This document shows positions 1-10,307 of a DNA stretch of 64,000 nucleotides, in pieces. The position numbers and the translations under genes are program-made. The number at the start of each line of letters is the position of its first letter. The stretch's first letter is position 1. The stretch is from positions 30,923,107 through 30,987,106 of the forward strand of contig OY754972.1 of assembly GCA_963576475.1 (NCBI GenBank), read 5' to 3'. The notes beneath the pieces are model-generated. The model was not told the origin of the DNA, did not search any database, and saw nothing but the letters and a program-made list of their open reading frames with translations. This DNA comes from Molanna angustata. Lineage: Eukaryota; Arthropoda; Insecta; Trichoptera; Molannidae.

Positions 1-1745
1 GAATGTGTTGGTCGCAAGGTTGAATAAAACTGTCCCTTATTCTGTCTGTCCACCTTCCATGTTGCCTTACATAGCTCATCACGTTCTTAGGCTTAAGTTA
101 CGTTAGTTTTAAGATTTTGTCTACGTCTGATTCAAGCAATTGTGAACCATGTACTTGTAATATTTTTTTACCGTCTTACTGTTGATGTCGAAATCCTTAC
201 CAGATGGACGTGTATCTATTATTCTAATTTTGTTTTGTATATGTATATTCGGTCAATATCCGATTACTGTTAATTTCGATGGTGCTCTCACTCTCCCCGT
301 CTAATATTTCCTTATACGACCGAAGGTATAGGATGAAATTCTCGGGTTCTTGTTTTCCCTTAAATTAAAACAAGTGGCGCCTATTTACTAAATTATTGTG
401 TTTCATGGTCGACAAATACGGGCCGGTGTGTATCACCGTTGTCGACTCGGTTATCCCATCCCCCCCAGTACTTCTTGATTTTCTTACTTGTTTGGACTCG
501 TTATTCGTGTATAAATGTATCTTTCCGTGACGAATGATGTATGTTTTATGGTATGACAGATGTTGAGCGAAAGATGAGCCTTGTTTCTGACGAATGTGAG
601 TTGAGTGTGTTTGTGACGAGTCTAGACACTCTGTGACTGTAGTTGATGTTCTTCTTCTTATGATTATTCAGAGTACCCTTGACTGAGCAGTGATCATGTC
701 ATATTGTCAGTGGCAATAATTGTTGTTGTCACCCTTGAGAAAGCATTGTGGAAGAATGATGAGATCTTGGCTGATCACCAGAGATCTGAAGTAGGAGTTG
801 CAGTCTAGCCGATGGCTGGGCGAGTATGATCTGACGAGATCATGGATTGTGGAAAATTGTCTCTGAGGACGGAAAAGTGACTAACTTCCTCCGGAGGAGA
901 AATTGTTCTATCGGTGGTTAAGTCCGCACTTTGAGGTGTAAGTGATTCTACTTACTGGAAACCTCTAGGACGCTCAAGGACTACACCGTTTGTTGGGTGA
1001 TTGCCGATTCTGCTTGTATAATCACTCATCTGCGGTCTAAGTGAGATATTGAGAATGGGCATCCAAGTGGATTCCGTCTGCCTATTTGGGCAAAGTATAT
1101 ACTGTGTGTTTGTCAACTGTATTCCACCTTTGAGTTAATGAGTTCCAGTTGTCTGCACACGTGTTCCCGTCTAATATTGTTTGAAGGATGTGTCAACTTT
1201 GCACTTTTAAGTCCTCCTTACATTCCTATTATGTCATTCTAAGTTACGTTAAACATTTTTATACTCGTTTCTACGGTTGCTTGAATCACTGCGTCTATTT
1301 TATCACTGTTTTATTTTATACTATCTTATCGTACGACTATTTGATGATCCCTAAACCGTTCATTTAAATTAAGCCCGTACCGTTGATGGTGCTTTATATT
1401 TTGTCATTATTTGTATAAATTTGTTACTGCAGAATGGATTGTCACACCGCAACCAATGTTAATTGGAATATAAGAATTAATTATTAAGTCAATATTATGT
1501 TGCTAGTATATAAGTTGATAGTTTCGTACGTAGTTTGTAAGTGTCATACTTGAACCAAAAAATATGTATTCCCTCCGTGTAAAGTTAAATATTCCGACAA
1601 CGAGAAATTTAAACCATTGGTTTTTTTAATCAGTGTCAGTGAAGTGGGGAAAAAGCACTGCCATTTGTTTAAGGGTTTTTCCCACCCAACATCAAGAAAC
1701 ATAGCTTCAGTGAACCATTGTGTTAATTAGTTTTATATTGAATTT
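1..1745. other. Unrecognised non-coding stretch, possibly old LTR-element debris
   Basis: No open reading frame of note on either strand. Base composition is visibly less AT-rich than most of the window between about 400 and 1100. At 375 there is TGGCGCC, which matches the first bases of the lysine-tRNA primer-binding site used by many LTR retroelements, and at about 1643 a purine run (GTGGGGAAAAAG) that could be a polypurine tract. I could not find a matching pair of long terminal repeats, so this reading is weak. Confidence 0.25.
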
Positions 1746-1749
1746 TGTT

Positions 1750-2095
1750 GATTTTTAATATTTTTTGTCATGTATATAATGTGTTGTACTTGTATTATTG
1801 CATGATCTTGTTGGATGAACAACGATGCTTAATATAGGCAAGCCTTATTATGGCATATAGTGTTTGCGATAGCGACCTTGTTCATCTGGACTTGTAATCG
1901 GAGGTCCTTCGTTGCTCCTGTTAATATTTTTTTGTCATGTATACAATGTGTTGTACTTGTATTATTGTATGATCTTTTTGGATGAACGACGTTGCTTGAT
2001 ATAGGCAACTCCGATTGTAGCATATCGTTTGCAATAGCGACCTCGTTCATTTAAACTTGTAGTTTGGGCATCATTTTTTCTGTTAATATGTTTCC
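1750..2095. repeat. Tandem duplication, two units of about 166 bp
   Basis: Two adjacent diverged copies share the order TGTCATGTATA, GTGTTGTACTTGTATTATTG, a GGATGAAC block, ATATAGGCAA, GCGATAGCGACC or its variant, and GTTCAT followed by ACTTGTA. The first TGTCATG is at 1766 and the second at 1933. GTTAATAT recurs near 2080 and closes the second unit. No coding capacity is evident. Confidence 0.7.
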
Positions 2096-2340
2096 TTGAC
2101 GATGAGAAGGGTTGATCAAACATGCTGATAATTTTTATGGTAAATCTTGTCCATCGTCCTGTCATCGTGTGTCATCAACTACTAAGAACCGAAAGAGAGA
2201 GCCTTGGGGGAATTTTAGTAGTGAGCAGCGACCGCGATCCCTGGATGTTATTACGATTGACGACCTCATCGTCCGAATTGCTAGACGCTAACCGACGTTA
2301 ACACTTTTTTTTTCTTTTTTTTTCCCAAGATAAGATGGTG
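2096..2340. other. Unannotated spacer
   Basis: Mixed-composition sequence with no convincing ORF. It contains several CG dinucleotides (CGACCGCGATCC near 2229) and runs into a T-rich tract at 2306-2326. No function can be assigned. Confidence 0.3.
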
Positions 2341-2399
2341 TGTAAGGAGTATAAATACTCCTTACGACACTCAAATCACACGGCATTGGATTCGGTACA

Positions 2400-2640
2400 G
2401 ATGGTGACCTTCGGTGCGCGCGCACCGACACTGTAGCCCCATCGGCAGAGATGAAAAGTACGGGTGCGTGCGCAACAATTCTATCTATATTCCCGTCCAA
2501 GGCCGTTCGAGCTGCGCGCGCCTCAGACGACCGTATCGCCATCGGCAGATATGAGAATTAGAGGTGCGCGCGCGGCGATTTTCGTCTACTCTCCCGCCGT
2601 TCCGATCTATCGGCGCGCGCAAGTGACGCCGAGTTGATAT
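2400..2640. repeat. CpG-rich patch made of about 100-bp tandem modules
   Basis: ATCGGCAGAGATGA at 2441 and ATCGGCAGATATGA at 2541 start two modules in the same order: a GGTGCGYGCGC block, a TATYT/TCTAC-TCCCGYC block, then a GCGCGCGC block. A partial module with TGCGCGCGCACC lies at 2415-2427. The patch has many CG dinucleotides in an otherwise AT-rich window. It could be a promoter-like unmethylated island or a small satellite. No transcript start can be proved from sequence alone. Confidence 0.5.
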
Positions 2641-3116
2641 CTGGATTCCCGCCGGCTTTTTTTTCGGTTTTGACTTTGAAAGTATTTTGATCGGAGAAAA
2701 ATAATATCGAATGTGGTGCGATAGAATAATTAATTGACAATAAAGTAACGGATTAATTGAAAATAAGTAACTTCAGATCGTTGACAACTTTTTATTCAAA
2801 ATGTGGAGGTATTAGTAACTTAATTATCTTTCACAATTAAACAGTGGTTGAAAGCTAGCACAAAATATAAATTTATTATGGATCAAAAAGATACGTGTTC
2901 ACACTACACTTGTGAGAATGATAACTCCAGTGATTAATAATCAAGTGTTGAGAGTGAAAAGTAAAATAACCATAGACAGCTAATGTTGATCGGTGTTAAT
3001 TTTTATCAGAATAAAGTTTAAATATTTTTTAATTTTTGCTTTAAAGCATCTTTTTAAAGTTTCGTGTAATTGATATTAATATTGACTGTGATTAATTTGT
3101 AAAAGCGTTATAATAA
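2641..3116. other. AT-rich spacer upstream of kinase pseudogene
   Basis: AT-rich sequence with only short ORFs. Nothing recognised. Confidence 0.3.
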
Positions 3117-3600
3117 TGGACGATTTAGAATATCCTGGAATGATTCTACTTTGATGGCTCCCCTCCGAGCCAATCGAACTGCTTGGCCTGTAGCTAATAT
3201 CGAAAGCTTCTTCTTGCCCGAGTTTAAGATCGACTGTGACACGCACAGCAAGCAATTGAAACATTTGGATGCTATCTCCAAGGGTGCATTTCGCAAAGTA
3301 CACAAAGTACATCATGTTGAATCTAAGAAATTGCTTACTCTGAGGATTCTGCTCGAGCTCAGATAGTATCCGAGAATTGTTTAAAGCAAGTAAGGGACGA
3401 GGTGCATATACAAGAGGTCTGCGGTCGCCATCCTTCATTGTGAGCTGTTTCCTGAAATGGCAGACTGGAGGGAAGCTGTACATAGTCACTGAATTCATTT
3501 CCGGTGGTGAACTGTCCCATCTCTTGGAGAAGTATTTAGTGCTTCTCGAAGAGTCGGTTCGATGCGACACCGACAAACCCTTACAAGGCTCCAGGTACCG
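3117..3600 (+). pseudogene. S6KL-like protein kinase N-lobe fragment, pseudogene
   Basis: Read in two frames, this encodes the start of an AGC-type serine/threonine kinase domain resembling S6KL/RSKR, the ribosomal-S6-kinase-like family. A stretch like SKGAFRKVHKV matches a glycine-rich loop. ESKKLLTLRIL corresponds to the ATP-binding strand, but the usual lysine is arginine. A segment reading QIVSENCLKQV follows in another frame, and WQTGGKLYIVTEFISGGEL matches the hinge. The reading frame changes near 3348 and again near 3440 (after GGTCGCCATCC), with an in-frame stop at 3364. The catalytic loop, DFG and C-lobe are absent. With frame breaks, a lost lysine and truncation it cannot be an active kinase. 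The lack of introns suggests a retrocopy, but no poly(A) tail is visible, so a decayed genomic duplicate is also possible. Confidence 0.7.
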
Positions 3601-5205
3601 TCACACCCTTTTTGTTTATTTTTTTGTAGAGGTTCAAGATGACACACGCGGTATAAAATATTAATTAACTTATTTACGATATATCTCAAATTATTGATTA
3701 CTAACAAAAATAAATTGTATTGATCTTTCGTTGTAGTCATGTATGCAATTGTATCTATGTATAAATTGTATTGAAATTGTATTGGCGGCGTGACAACCCA
3801 TTCAAGTGACCGAAAAATATATTTTGCTAAACCTTAATGTATATATTATTCAACTACCTTAACTTGCAACGAAGACATCCCCTGACGGTGAGAGCGTAGC
3901 TCGAACCTGAGCAGCCGGCAAAGAAGGGCCAACAATTGGACCTTCACAAAGTGTTTCTTATAGCAGATCGTTATTCTAAACTTCCGCGCATTATGTCGAG
4001 AAAACCTCCGTTCGCCGTTCGTAACGCGGTATTCTGATTGGAGCGAAATACGTAGGTATGACATTCGACAGGTGAATTTATTTGCAATGTTTTATGCGGA
4101 GGTGGTGTTAAGTTTTGTGTAAAGACATAAAGTACACACATTCGTTCGATTCACAGATTCTAGTTATGAATGACAGCTCCTGATACCTACCTACGTAACT
4201 TTCACTTTACATTCTGTGATACGTAAAGATTAGCGGAACTTATCGCAAAATATTACATGTGAATGGGAATAAGGCCCCAATAATAGAACAAGTCAATCTT
4301 TTACATTTAGTACTTAACCACATAATGTAAAGGATCTATATGGACCGCAATATCTGATAATATGAAATGAGATGCACAGAACAGGCTGGAATAGAAGATA
4401 AGATGTAAGACTTTTCTGCATCTTATCTTCTATTCCATTAAAATAATGTTTGATTTCGTAAAAGAATGATTGAAAATTGTAATGTCTAGTTCAATCATTG
4501 CAAACAAACATTATTGACATAATTACATTATGATTCATCTCGAGTTATTTAGAGATGCTGGTAATGAATACATCATAATATTATAGAGTGAAGCCTTAAT
4601 GACTGCCGGGAGAGGGTAATTTAGACGGTTTTTTCATTTATTTTTTCGTACACAATACAATGGTCCATTAATCTTAATTTCTCAAATCATTAACGAAACG
4701 AAGTATTCATTGTAATACTTTATTACTATTGCTGTTATTTTTCAAATATAAATAAATAAATAATCAGCTAATGGTGACCCTTGATAACAGAATATAAATA
4801 ATGGATAGTTCAATCATGATTTATTTTAAAAATATCTTATTTTTTTATTTAAAATGAATTATGTTGCGATCAACATTTTCCTCTCAAACACATAATCATA
4901 AAGTTTTTTTCACAAAAATAAACAAAGGTAACGGGATAAATGACTGAGACTTAAAACTGCAAATGCACATATTATCACAAAGCAAAGGAGGAATATTAAA
5001 CTGCAGGGACGTGCCTAGAACCTTCAAACTACGCAAACCCCGAAAGAAAATTGGAAAGTATAAATTTTCGCCAAACGTCTTGAACGAGCTTCCGGTCGCC
5101 CCCCTTTTCGGCTAAAAGTTCAAGATATTTTGCGACAACTATCTATGTTTAAATTTCCAATCTTGTATCATGTTTTCAAAAAAACAATAAAAATATATTA
5201 TATTT
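3601..5205. other. AT-rich intergenic or intronic sequence
   Basis: No gene recognised. Apart from the hairpin at 4388-4436 it holds low-complexity AT-rich DNA. If pipe has upstream exons, this may be intron. Confidence 0.4.
4388..4436. repeat. Perfect hairpin, 18-bp arms
   Basis: GGAATAGAAGATAAGATG at 4388-4405 is the exact reverse complement of 4419-4436, with a 13-base loop. It is short for a MITE and has no terminal-repeat context. It may be the centre of an old fold-back element. Confidence 0.75.
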
Positions 5206-5388
5206 TTTTTTACAAAAAATGAATATGTCCTTGTTAAACAAGTACATATACATCTTCCTACGTTCCCTAAAATAAGCAAATAAATGCTTGTGCTATAGGT
5301 GAACGAAATCGGACGAGGCAGGATTCGAACTCGCGACCACTGGATTACTAGCCCAGCGCGCTAACCGCTCTGCCATCGACCCATCTTG
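5206..5388 (-). mobile_element. tRNA-derived SINE (family A), copy 1
   Basis: On the - strand the element begins with a tRNA-like head: an A-box region in GGCAGAGCGGTTAGCGCGC, then TCGCGAGTTCGAATCCTGCC, a good B box. A body follows containing GAAGATGTATATGTACTTG, and the 3' end is A-rich (T-rich at 5206 on +). Three other copies with the same head and body lie in this window. The intact promoter boxes are SINE features; it is not expected to be a working tRNA gene. Confidence 0.85.
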
Positions 5389-5479
5389 CATCTTGCATTG
5401 ATATGATCATGCATTAAAATAATTTTTTTTTTCTTCAAAAGACAGTTTTTCTAACCCGTGATTATTTATTTTTATGTAT

Positions 5480-8400
5480 TTTTTTTGGGAGAAGGTGAGT
5501 TTGCTCCCCCCCAACCCATCCTCTGGGATTGGAAAGTAAACCCTGCCTTCAACCTGGGGTCAGTATACTATACTGGTTTACCAAGCCACTGCATTTATGG
5601 TCCCCTGAAATGGCTCGCCATGTTCGGGGTCCTTTGTTTTGGTGCCCAGGTGGGCACTTGTGTTGGAGTTGATCGGCGGCCTATCTTGATGATGTCATCC
5701 CGGCCGCTGCGCGGCGGGTCTGGTTGGAGGTGTGAGCCGAGGGAGATCTGTGTGAAACGGTTCGTCGCTGGCCGGCCGCCGAATAGTACAGGGGCCCGAC
5801 CTAAGCTAACGACTACGGGTTGGCTGCCCTATCAGTCGGCGCATAATCTCGCTGCAATTGTTGTGCCGGATCGTGACCGGACGAGGTCCCAGCAGTTGTA
5901 TGCGGGGGGCACCAGGCGTCCTCCACGGCCATATCCTCCCTCCTTCAACCTAGCAGCGCAGCTGCCGGAACAAATGTCCTTGAAAAGGGCTTCTGATCTC
6001 CTCGTTTCACAATGCCACCCCCCCCCCCCACAAAACATTCATGACAGATAAACCCAATAATAATGTTTATACAGCGACAACCAAGACTGCATACCCTCGC
6101 ACCATTTGTGAACTGTTGGTAGACTTCGCTAACATCAGAGGTATCCACAGTAATTTAAATTCTGTTCACCATCACTTGCAATCTCAAAAACCACACCTGC
6201 TCTTTCTCACGGAAACACAAATTCAAGATCCACCCGACACAAGTTACCTCAACTGCCCAGGGTACATACTCGAAAGCATGTTTGTGCCCAAAGGAGGCTT
6301 GTGCCTCTACAGCCGCGAAGACATCAACTGTGTCAGATTGAAGGAGTTCGAGAACCCCGCCTTCAATTTTATGTGGGTCCGTTTAAAATCTAACAAATTC
6401 ATAAAAATTTATGCTTGTATCTACCGATCTCCAAATATGAGTGATTATGATTCTTCCGAGCTTTTCAAATACTTAGGAGAAACCATTGACAGTCTTCTGT
6501 CTCGCTACCCGTCGGCAGAATTTGCGGTTCTCGGCGATTTCAATGTCCATCACTCCGATTGGCTGAAATCGGGAACTACCGATTCGGCTGGCCGCATGAC
6601 GGAATCCTTTGCTTTGTGTCATAACCTGGAGCAACTTGTTCAAGAGCCAACTCGCATCCCTGATGTCTCTGGGCATCGTTCCAATCTGCTTGATCTTTTT
6701 ATGACTACCTCGCCAACGGGATACACACTGAAAGTCACAGCCCCACTGGGCTCTTCAGACCATTGCCTTGTGCAAACGGCCATCCACTTCATCCCGGACC
6801 TTCCACCCGAAAAACCTAAAAGGAAAATTTGGCAATACAAGTCAGCAGACTGGAATGCACTGCGAATACACTTTCACGACTTTCCTTGGAATGAAGTCTG
6901 TTTTAGAACCAAAGACCCTTCTATCTGTGCGCGTGAGGTAGGGGATGTCATCACTTCTGCTATGGATGGCTATATTCCCTCCTCCCTCAAAACCTGCGGA
7001 CCAGGCACAAAACCTTGGTTTGATTCCAAATGCCGAGAAGCAGTCACGCGTAAAAATCTGGCTTTCAAAACATTTCAAAAACTTCAATCCCCGTCAAACA
7101 AGAAAGCATACAACAAGATGACAAAGGATTGTAAAAAAACCATTAATCAGGCTAAAAAACTCCATGACCAACATATAAGTCAAAAACTCTCCTCATGCCC
7201 TAACGGTAGCCGAAGATTCTGGTCATTGTCAACCTCCATAGGTCAGAACTTTTGCACATCTTCATTTCCACCTTTAACGAACCATGACGGATCCATTGCT
7301 AACTCCGCCACCGACAAAGCTAATCTTCTCGGTAAATTATTTGCAGATAACTCAACCCTTGACGACGGAGGAAAAACTCCTCAACCAGTTCCATATTGTG
7401 GTTTTAAAATGAAAGAAGTAAGGATTAACTTCTCTGAGGTTTTACTCGCCATCCGAGGGTTGGATGTTAACAAAGCTAATGGACCAGATGGAATTCCCGT
7501 TCTTGTGTTAAAAAAATGCTCCGCCGAACTAGCCCCAGTTCTCACTAAACTCTTCAAACTCTCGTTTAAAACTGGTATTGTCCCATGTGACTGGAAAAAA
7601 GCGGTCATCCACCCAATTCCCAAAAAAGGTGATCGCTCCAACCCATCTAACTACCGACCCATCGCTATTACTTCTGTACTCTCCAAAATAAAGGAAAGGG
7701 TACTAAACACCAAGTTGATCACATACCTCGAAGCAAACAAAATTTTAAGCGACCGCCAATATGGATTTCGTGGAAATCGATCTTGTGGCGATCTACTCGC
7801 GTATGTGACATCCGTTTGGGGTCGAGTTATGGAACGCTTTGGAGAAGCTCAAACTGTCGCCCTTGACATCTCTAAAGCTTTCGACCGGGTTTGGCACCGA
7901 GGTCTCTTAATGAAACTCCCTTCTTATGGACTACCCCAGTCTCTGTGTACTTGGATTGCGAATTTTTTAAAAGATCGCGAAGTCATAACTGTAGTGGACG
8001 GTTGCTCTTCTTCTCCCCATTCCATTAATGCGGGAGTCCCTCAAGGGTCCATTCTATCTCCAACCCTATTCCTCCTACATATAAATGACTTGCTCTTACG
8101 CGCCCCCATCCACTGTTACGCTGATGACAGCACAGTCCATGACAATTTCTCTTTTGACAAACCTCCTAAACAGAGTGAAATATCAGAAGCCCGGAAAGAC
8201 CTTCATCAAAAAATAAATAGCTACCTCCACTCAATCAATACCTGGGGTGAAAGTAATCTTGTTTCATTTAACGTCTCAAAAACCCAAGCCTGTCTAATTT
8301 CTGCGAAGAGAAACCCCAATGAATTGCAAGTGTCTTTCAACGGAAGCACCCTACCTAACAGCAGCTCTATCGACCTGCTTGGAGTATCTATAACGAACCA

Positions 8401-9063
8401 ATTACACTACAAGGGCTCCATCGAAGCTAAGGTGAAACTCGCCTCCAAAAAATTGAGCGTACTATATAGAGCGCGCAGATATTTTACTAAGACCCAGATC
8501 TGTATACTCTACAAAGCGCAAATACGCCCAATTATTGAATATGGCAGTCACCTCTGGAGTGGCGCCCCCCAATACCTACTGAATACCCTCGACGCTGTCC
8601 AAAGGCGTGCTATACGTCTGATTGATGATCCATCACTGACTGATGGATTGCAATCACTAGAACACAGACGCAGAGTCGGTATTTTAAGTTTATTCTATAG
8701 ATACTACCACGGGAATTGCTCAGAAGAACTTGCATCTTTGGTCCCTCCTCCACCCACTCGCAACAGAGTCACTCGCTTCACTCAATCGCAGCATCCGTTC
8801 ACAGTGGACCTTCAACATATACGAACAAGTCGCTTCTCGAACTCCTTTATTAACACAGCAGCCCGACTGTGGAACGATCTTCCGAATTCTGTGTTTCCAT
8901 CTTCGTACAACCCGGGTCTTTTTAAAATCCGAATTAATAAACTCTTTTCTAGATTGCAAACCCCTCCCAACGCTACGTAGTGCGCTTCTTCGGAAGAGTA
9001 AAATGGACCCAAATCCTAATAGCTGGCGTCCCCTACGTAGACATGTTAAAAAAAAAAAAAAAA
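5480..9063 (+). mobile_element. Non-LTR retrotransposon (LINE), nearly complete, jockey/CR1-type
   Basis: A GC-richer 5' leader (about 5480-6040) leads into one long ORF with endonuclease and reverse transcriptase. A short 3' UTR and a 16-base poly(A) run at 9048-9063 follow. No ORF1 (gag-like) was recognised upstream of 6041; the leader has an open frame in 5458-6051, but its translation shows no zinc knuckles. The 5' boundary is approximate and no target-site duplication could be fixed, because the flanks are homopolymeric. The element lies upstream of the first visible pipe exon and may sit in a pipe intron. Confidence 0.85.
6041..8980 (+). CDS. Endonuclease/reverse transcriptase polyprotein (LINE ORF2)
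   Basis: An uninterrupted 979-codon ORF. The N-terminal third is an apurinic-type endonuclease of the exonuclease-endonuclease-phosphatase fold: NIRGIHSNL (about residue 32), LTETQIQDP, GDFNVHHSDW (about 165) and SSDHCLV (about 238) are its metal- and DNA-binding motifs. The reverse transcriptase occupies roughly residues 470-740: RPIAITSVLSK, QYGFRGNRSC, ALDISKAFDRVWHRGLL, GVPQGSILSPTLF and CYADDSTVH, where the ADD pair is catalytic. A C-terminal tail of about 200 residues is typical of the jockey/CR1 group. The protein would nick target DNA and prime reverse transcription there. There are no stops or frameshifts, so the copy is young or recently active. The start at 6041 is the first ATG in frame; the clade assignment is from motif style only. 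Confidence 0.9.
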   Translation: MTDKPNNNVYTATTKTAYPRTICELLVDFANIRGIHSNLNSVHHHLQSQKPHLLFLTETQIQDPPDTSYLNCPGYILESMFVPKGGLCLYSREDINCVRLKEFENPAFNFMWVRLKSNKFIKIYACIYRSPNMSDYDSSELFKYLGETIDSLLSRYPSAEFAVLGDFNVHHSDWLKSGTTDSAGRMTESFALCHNLEQLVQEPTRIPDVSGHRSNLLDLFMTTSPTGYTLKVTAPLGSSDHCLVQTAIHFIPDLPPEKPKRKIWQYKSADWNALRIHFHDFPWNEVCFRTKDPSICAREVGDVITSAMDGYIPSSLKTCGPGTKPWFDSKCREAVTRKNLAFKTFQKLQSPSNKKAYNKMTKDCKKTINQAKKLHDQHISQKLSSCPNGSRRFWSLSTSIGQNFCTSSFPPLTNHDGSIANSATDKANLLGKLFADNSTLDDGGKTPQPVPYCGFKMKEVRINFSEVLLAIRGLDVNKANGPDGIPVLVLKKCSAELAPVLTKLFKLSFKTGIVPCDWKKAVIHPIPKKGDRSNPSNYRPIAITSVLSKIKERVLNTKLITYLEANKILSDRQYGFRGNRSCGDLLAYVTSVWGRVMERFGEAQTVALDISKAFDRVWHRGLLMKLPSYGLPQSLCTWIANFLKDREVITVVDGCSSSPHSINAGVPQGSILSPTLFLLHINDLLLRAPIHCYADDSTVHDNFSFDKPPKQSEISEARKDLHQKINSYLHSINTWGESNLVSFNVSKTQACLISAKRNPNELQVSFNGSTLPNSSSIDLLGVSITNQLHYKGSIEAKVKLASKKLSVLYRARRYFTKTQICILYKAQIRPIIEYGSHLWSGAPQYLLNTLDAVQRRAIRLIDDPSLTDGLQSLEHRRRVGILSLFYRYYHGNCSEELASLVPPPPTRNRVTRFTQSQHPFTVDLQHIRTSRFSNSFINTAARLWNDLPNSVFPSSYNPGLFKIRINKLFSRLQTPPNAT

Positions 9064-9384
9064 TGTAATTTTTTTTTAACATAATATTATATTTAGAGGC
9101 AAGCCAATGTTCTCGGCTTCTATAAGCAAACCACTACTGGTTTACTGTGAAATTCATAAGTGATTGATGGAGATTTTTTTTTATTATCTTCATCGCGACT
9201 CATTTTTTATATAAATTGCTTTCACTAATATAATTGGGAAAAGTCCTGTGAATATATAAACAATTTGGTATAAAAACTAAAAATGCATGAAAGTAACTCA
9301 AGAGAATCTTACAAAAAATATCACCTAATGATATTCTTTTACTTCTGCCTACTATAAATAGTAGGTATGTGTGTATAGATATTT
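9064..9384. other. AT-rich spacer
   Basis: No gene or repeat family recognised between the LINE poly(A) tail and the next dispersed repeat. Confidence 0.3.
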
Positions 9385-9399
9385 ACTAAAATAATCGAG

Positions 9400-9920
9400 T
9401 GAGTTGTGGCCAACTCTTTACTCCTCACTACCAAGTCACTCCCCACAAACTATTCAAATATTGTATGGAAAATTTTCAGCATTTTCCTGAAGTGAGTTTT
9501 ATATTTACATAAGTTCATTATGAAAACTTCTGATTATAATAATTCTTCCATGCCATTTTATGAAAGTGGCGTACCTTTGTATGAATTTGAAAGCTAAAAT
9601 ATCATATTTTATATTTCCTGAGCTTGAGGTTACCATGAAATATATAAAAGTTAAAAATTAAGAAGCACTAAAAAAATGTAATGGGGTCTAAGCGAATATT
9701 AGATATACATATTTACAAAATTTGAAAAGAATCGAATGAGTACTTTAGTCGATAATCGATAAAGTAGAGTAAACACGCCATACCTACATAGCTCATAGTG
9801 CCTACACAGCACACATACACAGATACATTGTGATTAAACTTTCAGAATACAATTTCAGCATGATACTAATTGATAATCTGCAATATAAAATAATAACCTA
9901 AAAAATTACGAAAAACATGG
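9400..9920 (+). mobile_element. Dispersed DNA-element copy (family R), degenerate
   Basis: About 500 bp that matches 43637-44153 in order. Shared blocks include CTCCTCACTA, TGCCATTTTATGAAAGTGG, TTTCCTGAGCTTG, AATGGGGTCTAAGCGA, AAAAGAATCGAAT and AGTACTTTAGTC. The second copy has clear inverted ends (CTCCTCACTAAC). Here the left end reads CTCCTCACTACC and the right end is lost. Non-coding. Confidence 0.7.
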
Positions 9921-10150
9921 ATTATTTAACTATTTTCTGACTACTGACTTTAACCACTTCATCTTTAAGATCGTTCTTAGGTATAACTGAAGCTATTTTA
10001 CGTTTTTTTGTGGTATTCATAATCATTTTTGTCTTATTTCAATTTTTCTAACCAGATTGTACAACGGCATACAACTGACCCCCAAAGGTAGGTCAATAAT
10101 ATACATCTGTCATGAAAAATTCCAACTCTAACGTATTTTTTTAATTCCAG

Positions 10151-10307
10151 GTTCAATTTACCGGAGCCCATCTACGTGAACTTGGTGCGTGATCCAGTTG
10201 AAAGAGTAATCTCGTGGTATTACTATGTGAGAGCACCCTGGTACTACGTGGAGAGGAAACAGGCCTTCCCAGATATACCATTACCAGATCCTGCATGGCT
10301 CAAAAAA
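10151..10307 (+). CDS. pip: pipe exon a (PAPS 3'-phosphate site)
   Basis: Acceptor TTAATTCCAG precedes 10151, and donor GTTAGT follows 10307. The exon has one leading base plus 52 codons, from FNLPEP to PAWLKK. It carries the RDPVERVIS motif whose Arg and Ser contact the 3' phosphate of PAPS in this family. The phase needs an upstream exon ending two bases into a codon. Confidence 0.92.

Noticed and set aside
1..374. 5' LTR of a retrotransposon
   Set aside because: TGGCGCC at 375 resembles a primer-binding site, but no second LTR copy or gag/pol sequence was found in the window.
5458..6051. ORF1 of the LINE
   Set aside because: Open frame in a GC-rich leader, but no zinc knuckle, coiled coil or other gag-like feature, and the start lies in AT-rich flank.
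8730..9068. 112-codon ORF overlapping the LINE 3' end
   Set aside because: Shadow of ORF2 ending in the poly(A) run.
10055..10086. Mini-exon of pipe (acceptor TCTAACCAG, donor GTAGGT)
   Set aside because: Phase would fit, but the ten residues encoded do not resemble the conserved sequence expected just before this exon, so the splice sites are probably chance.
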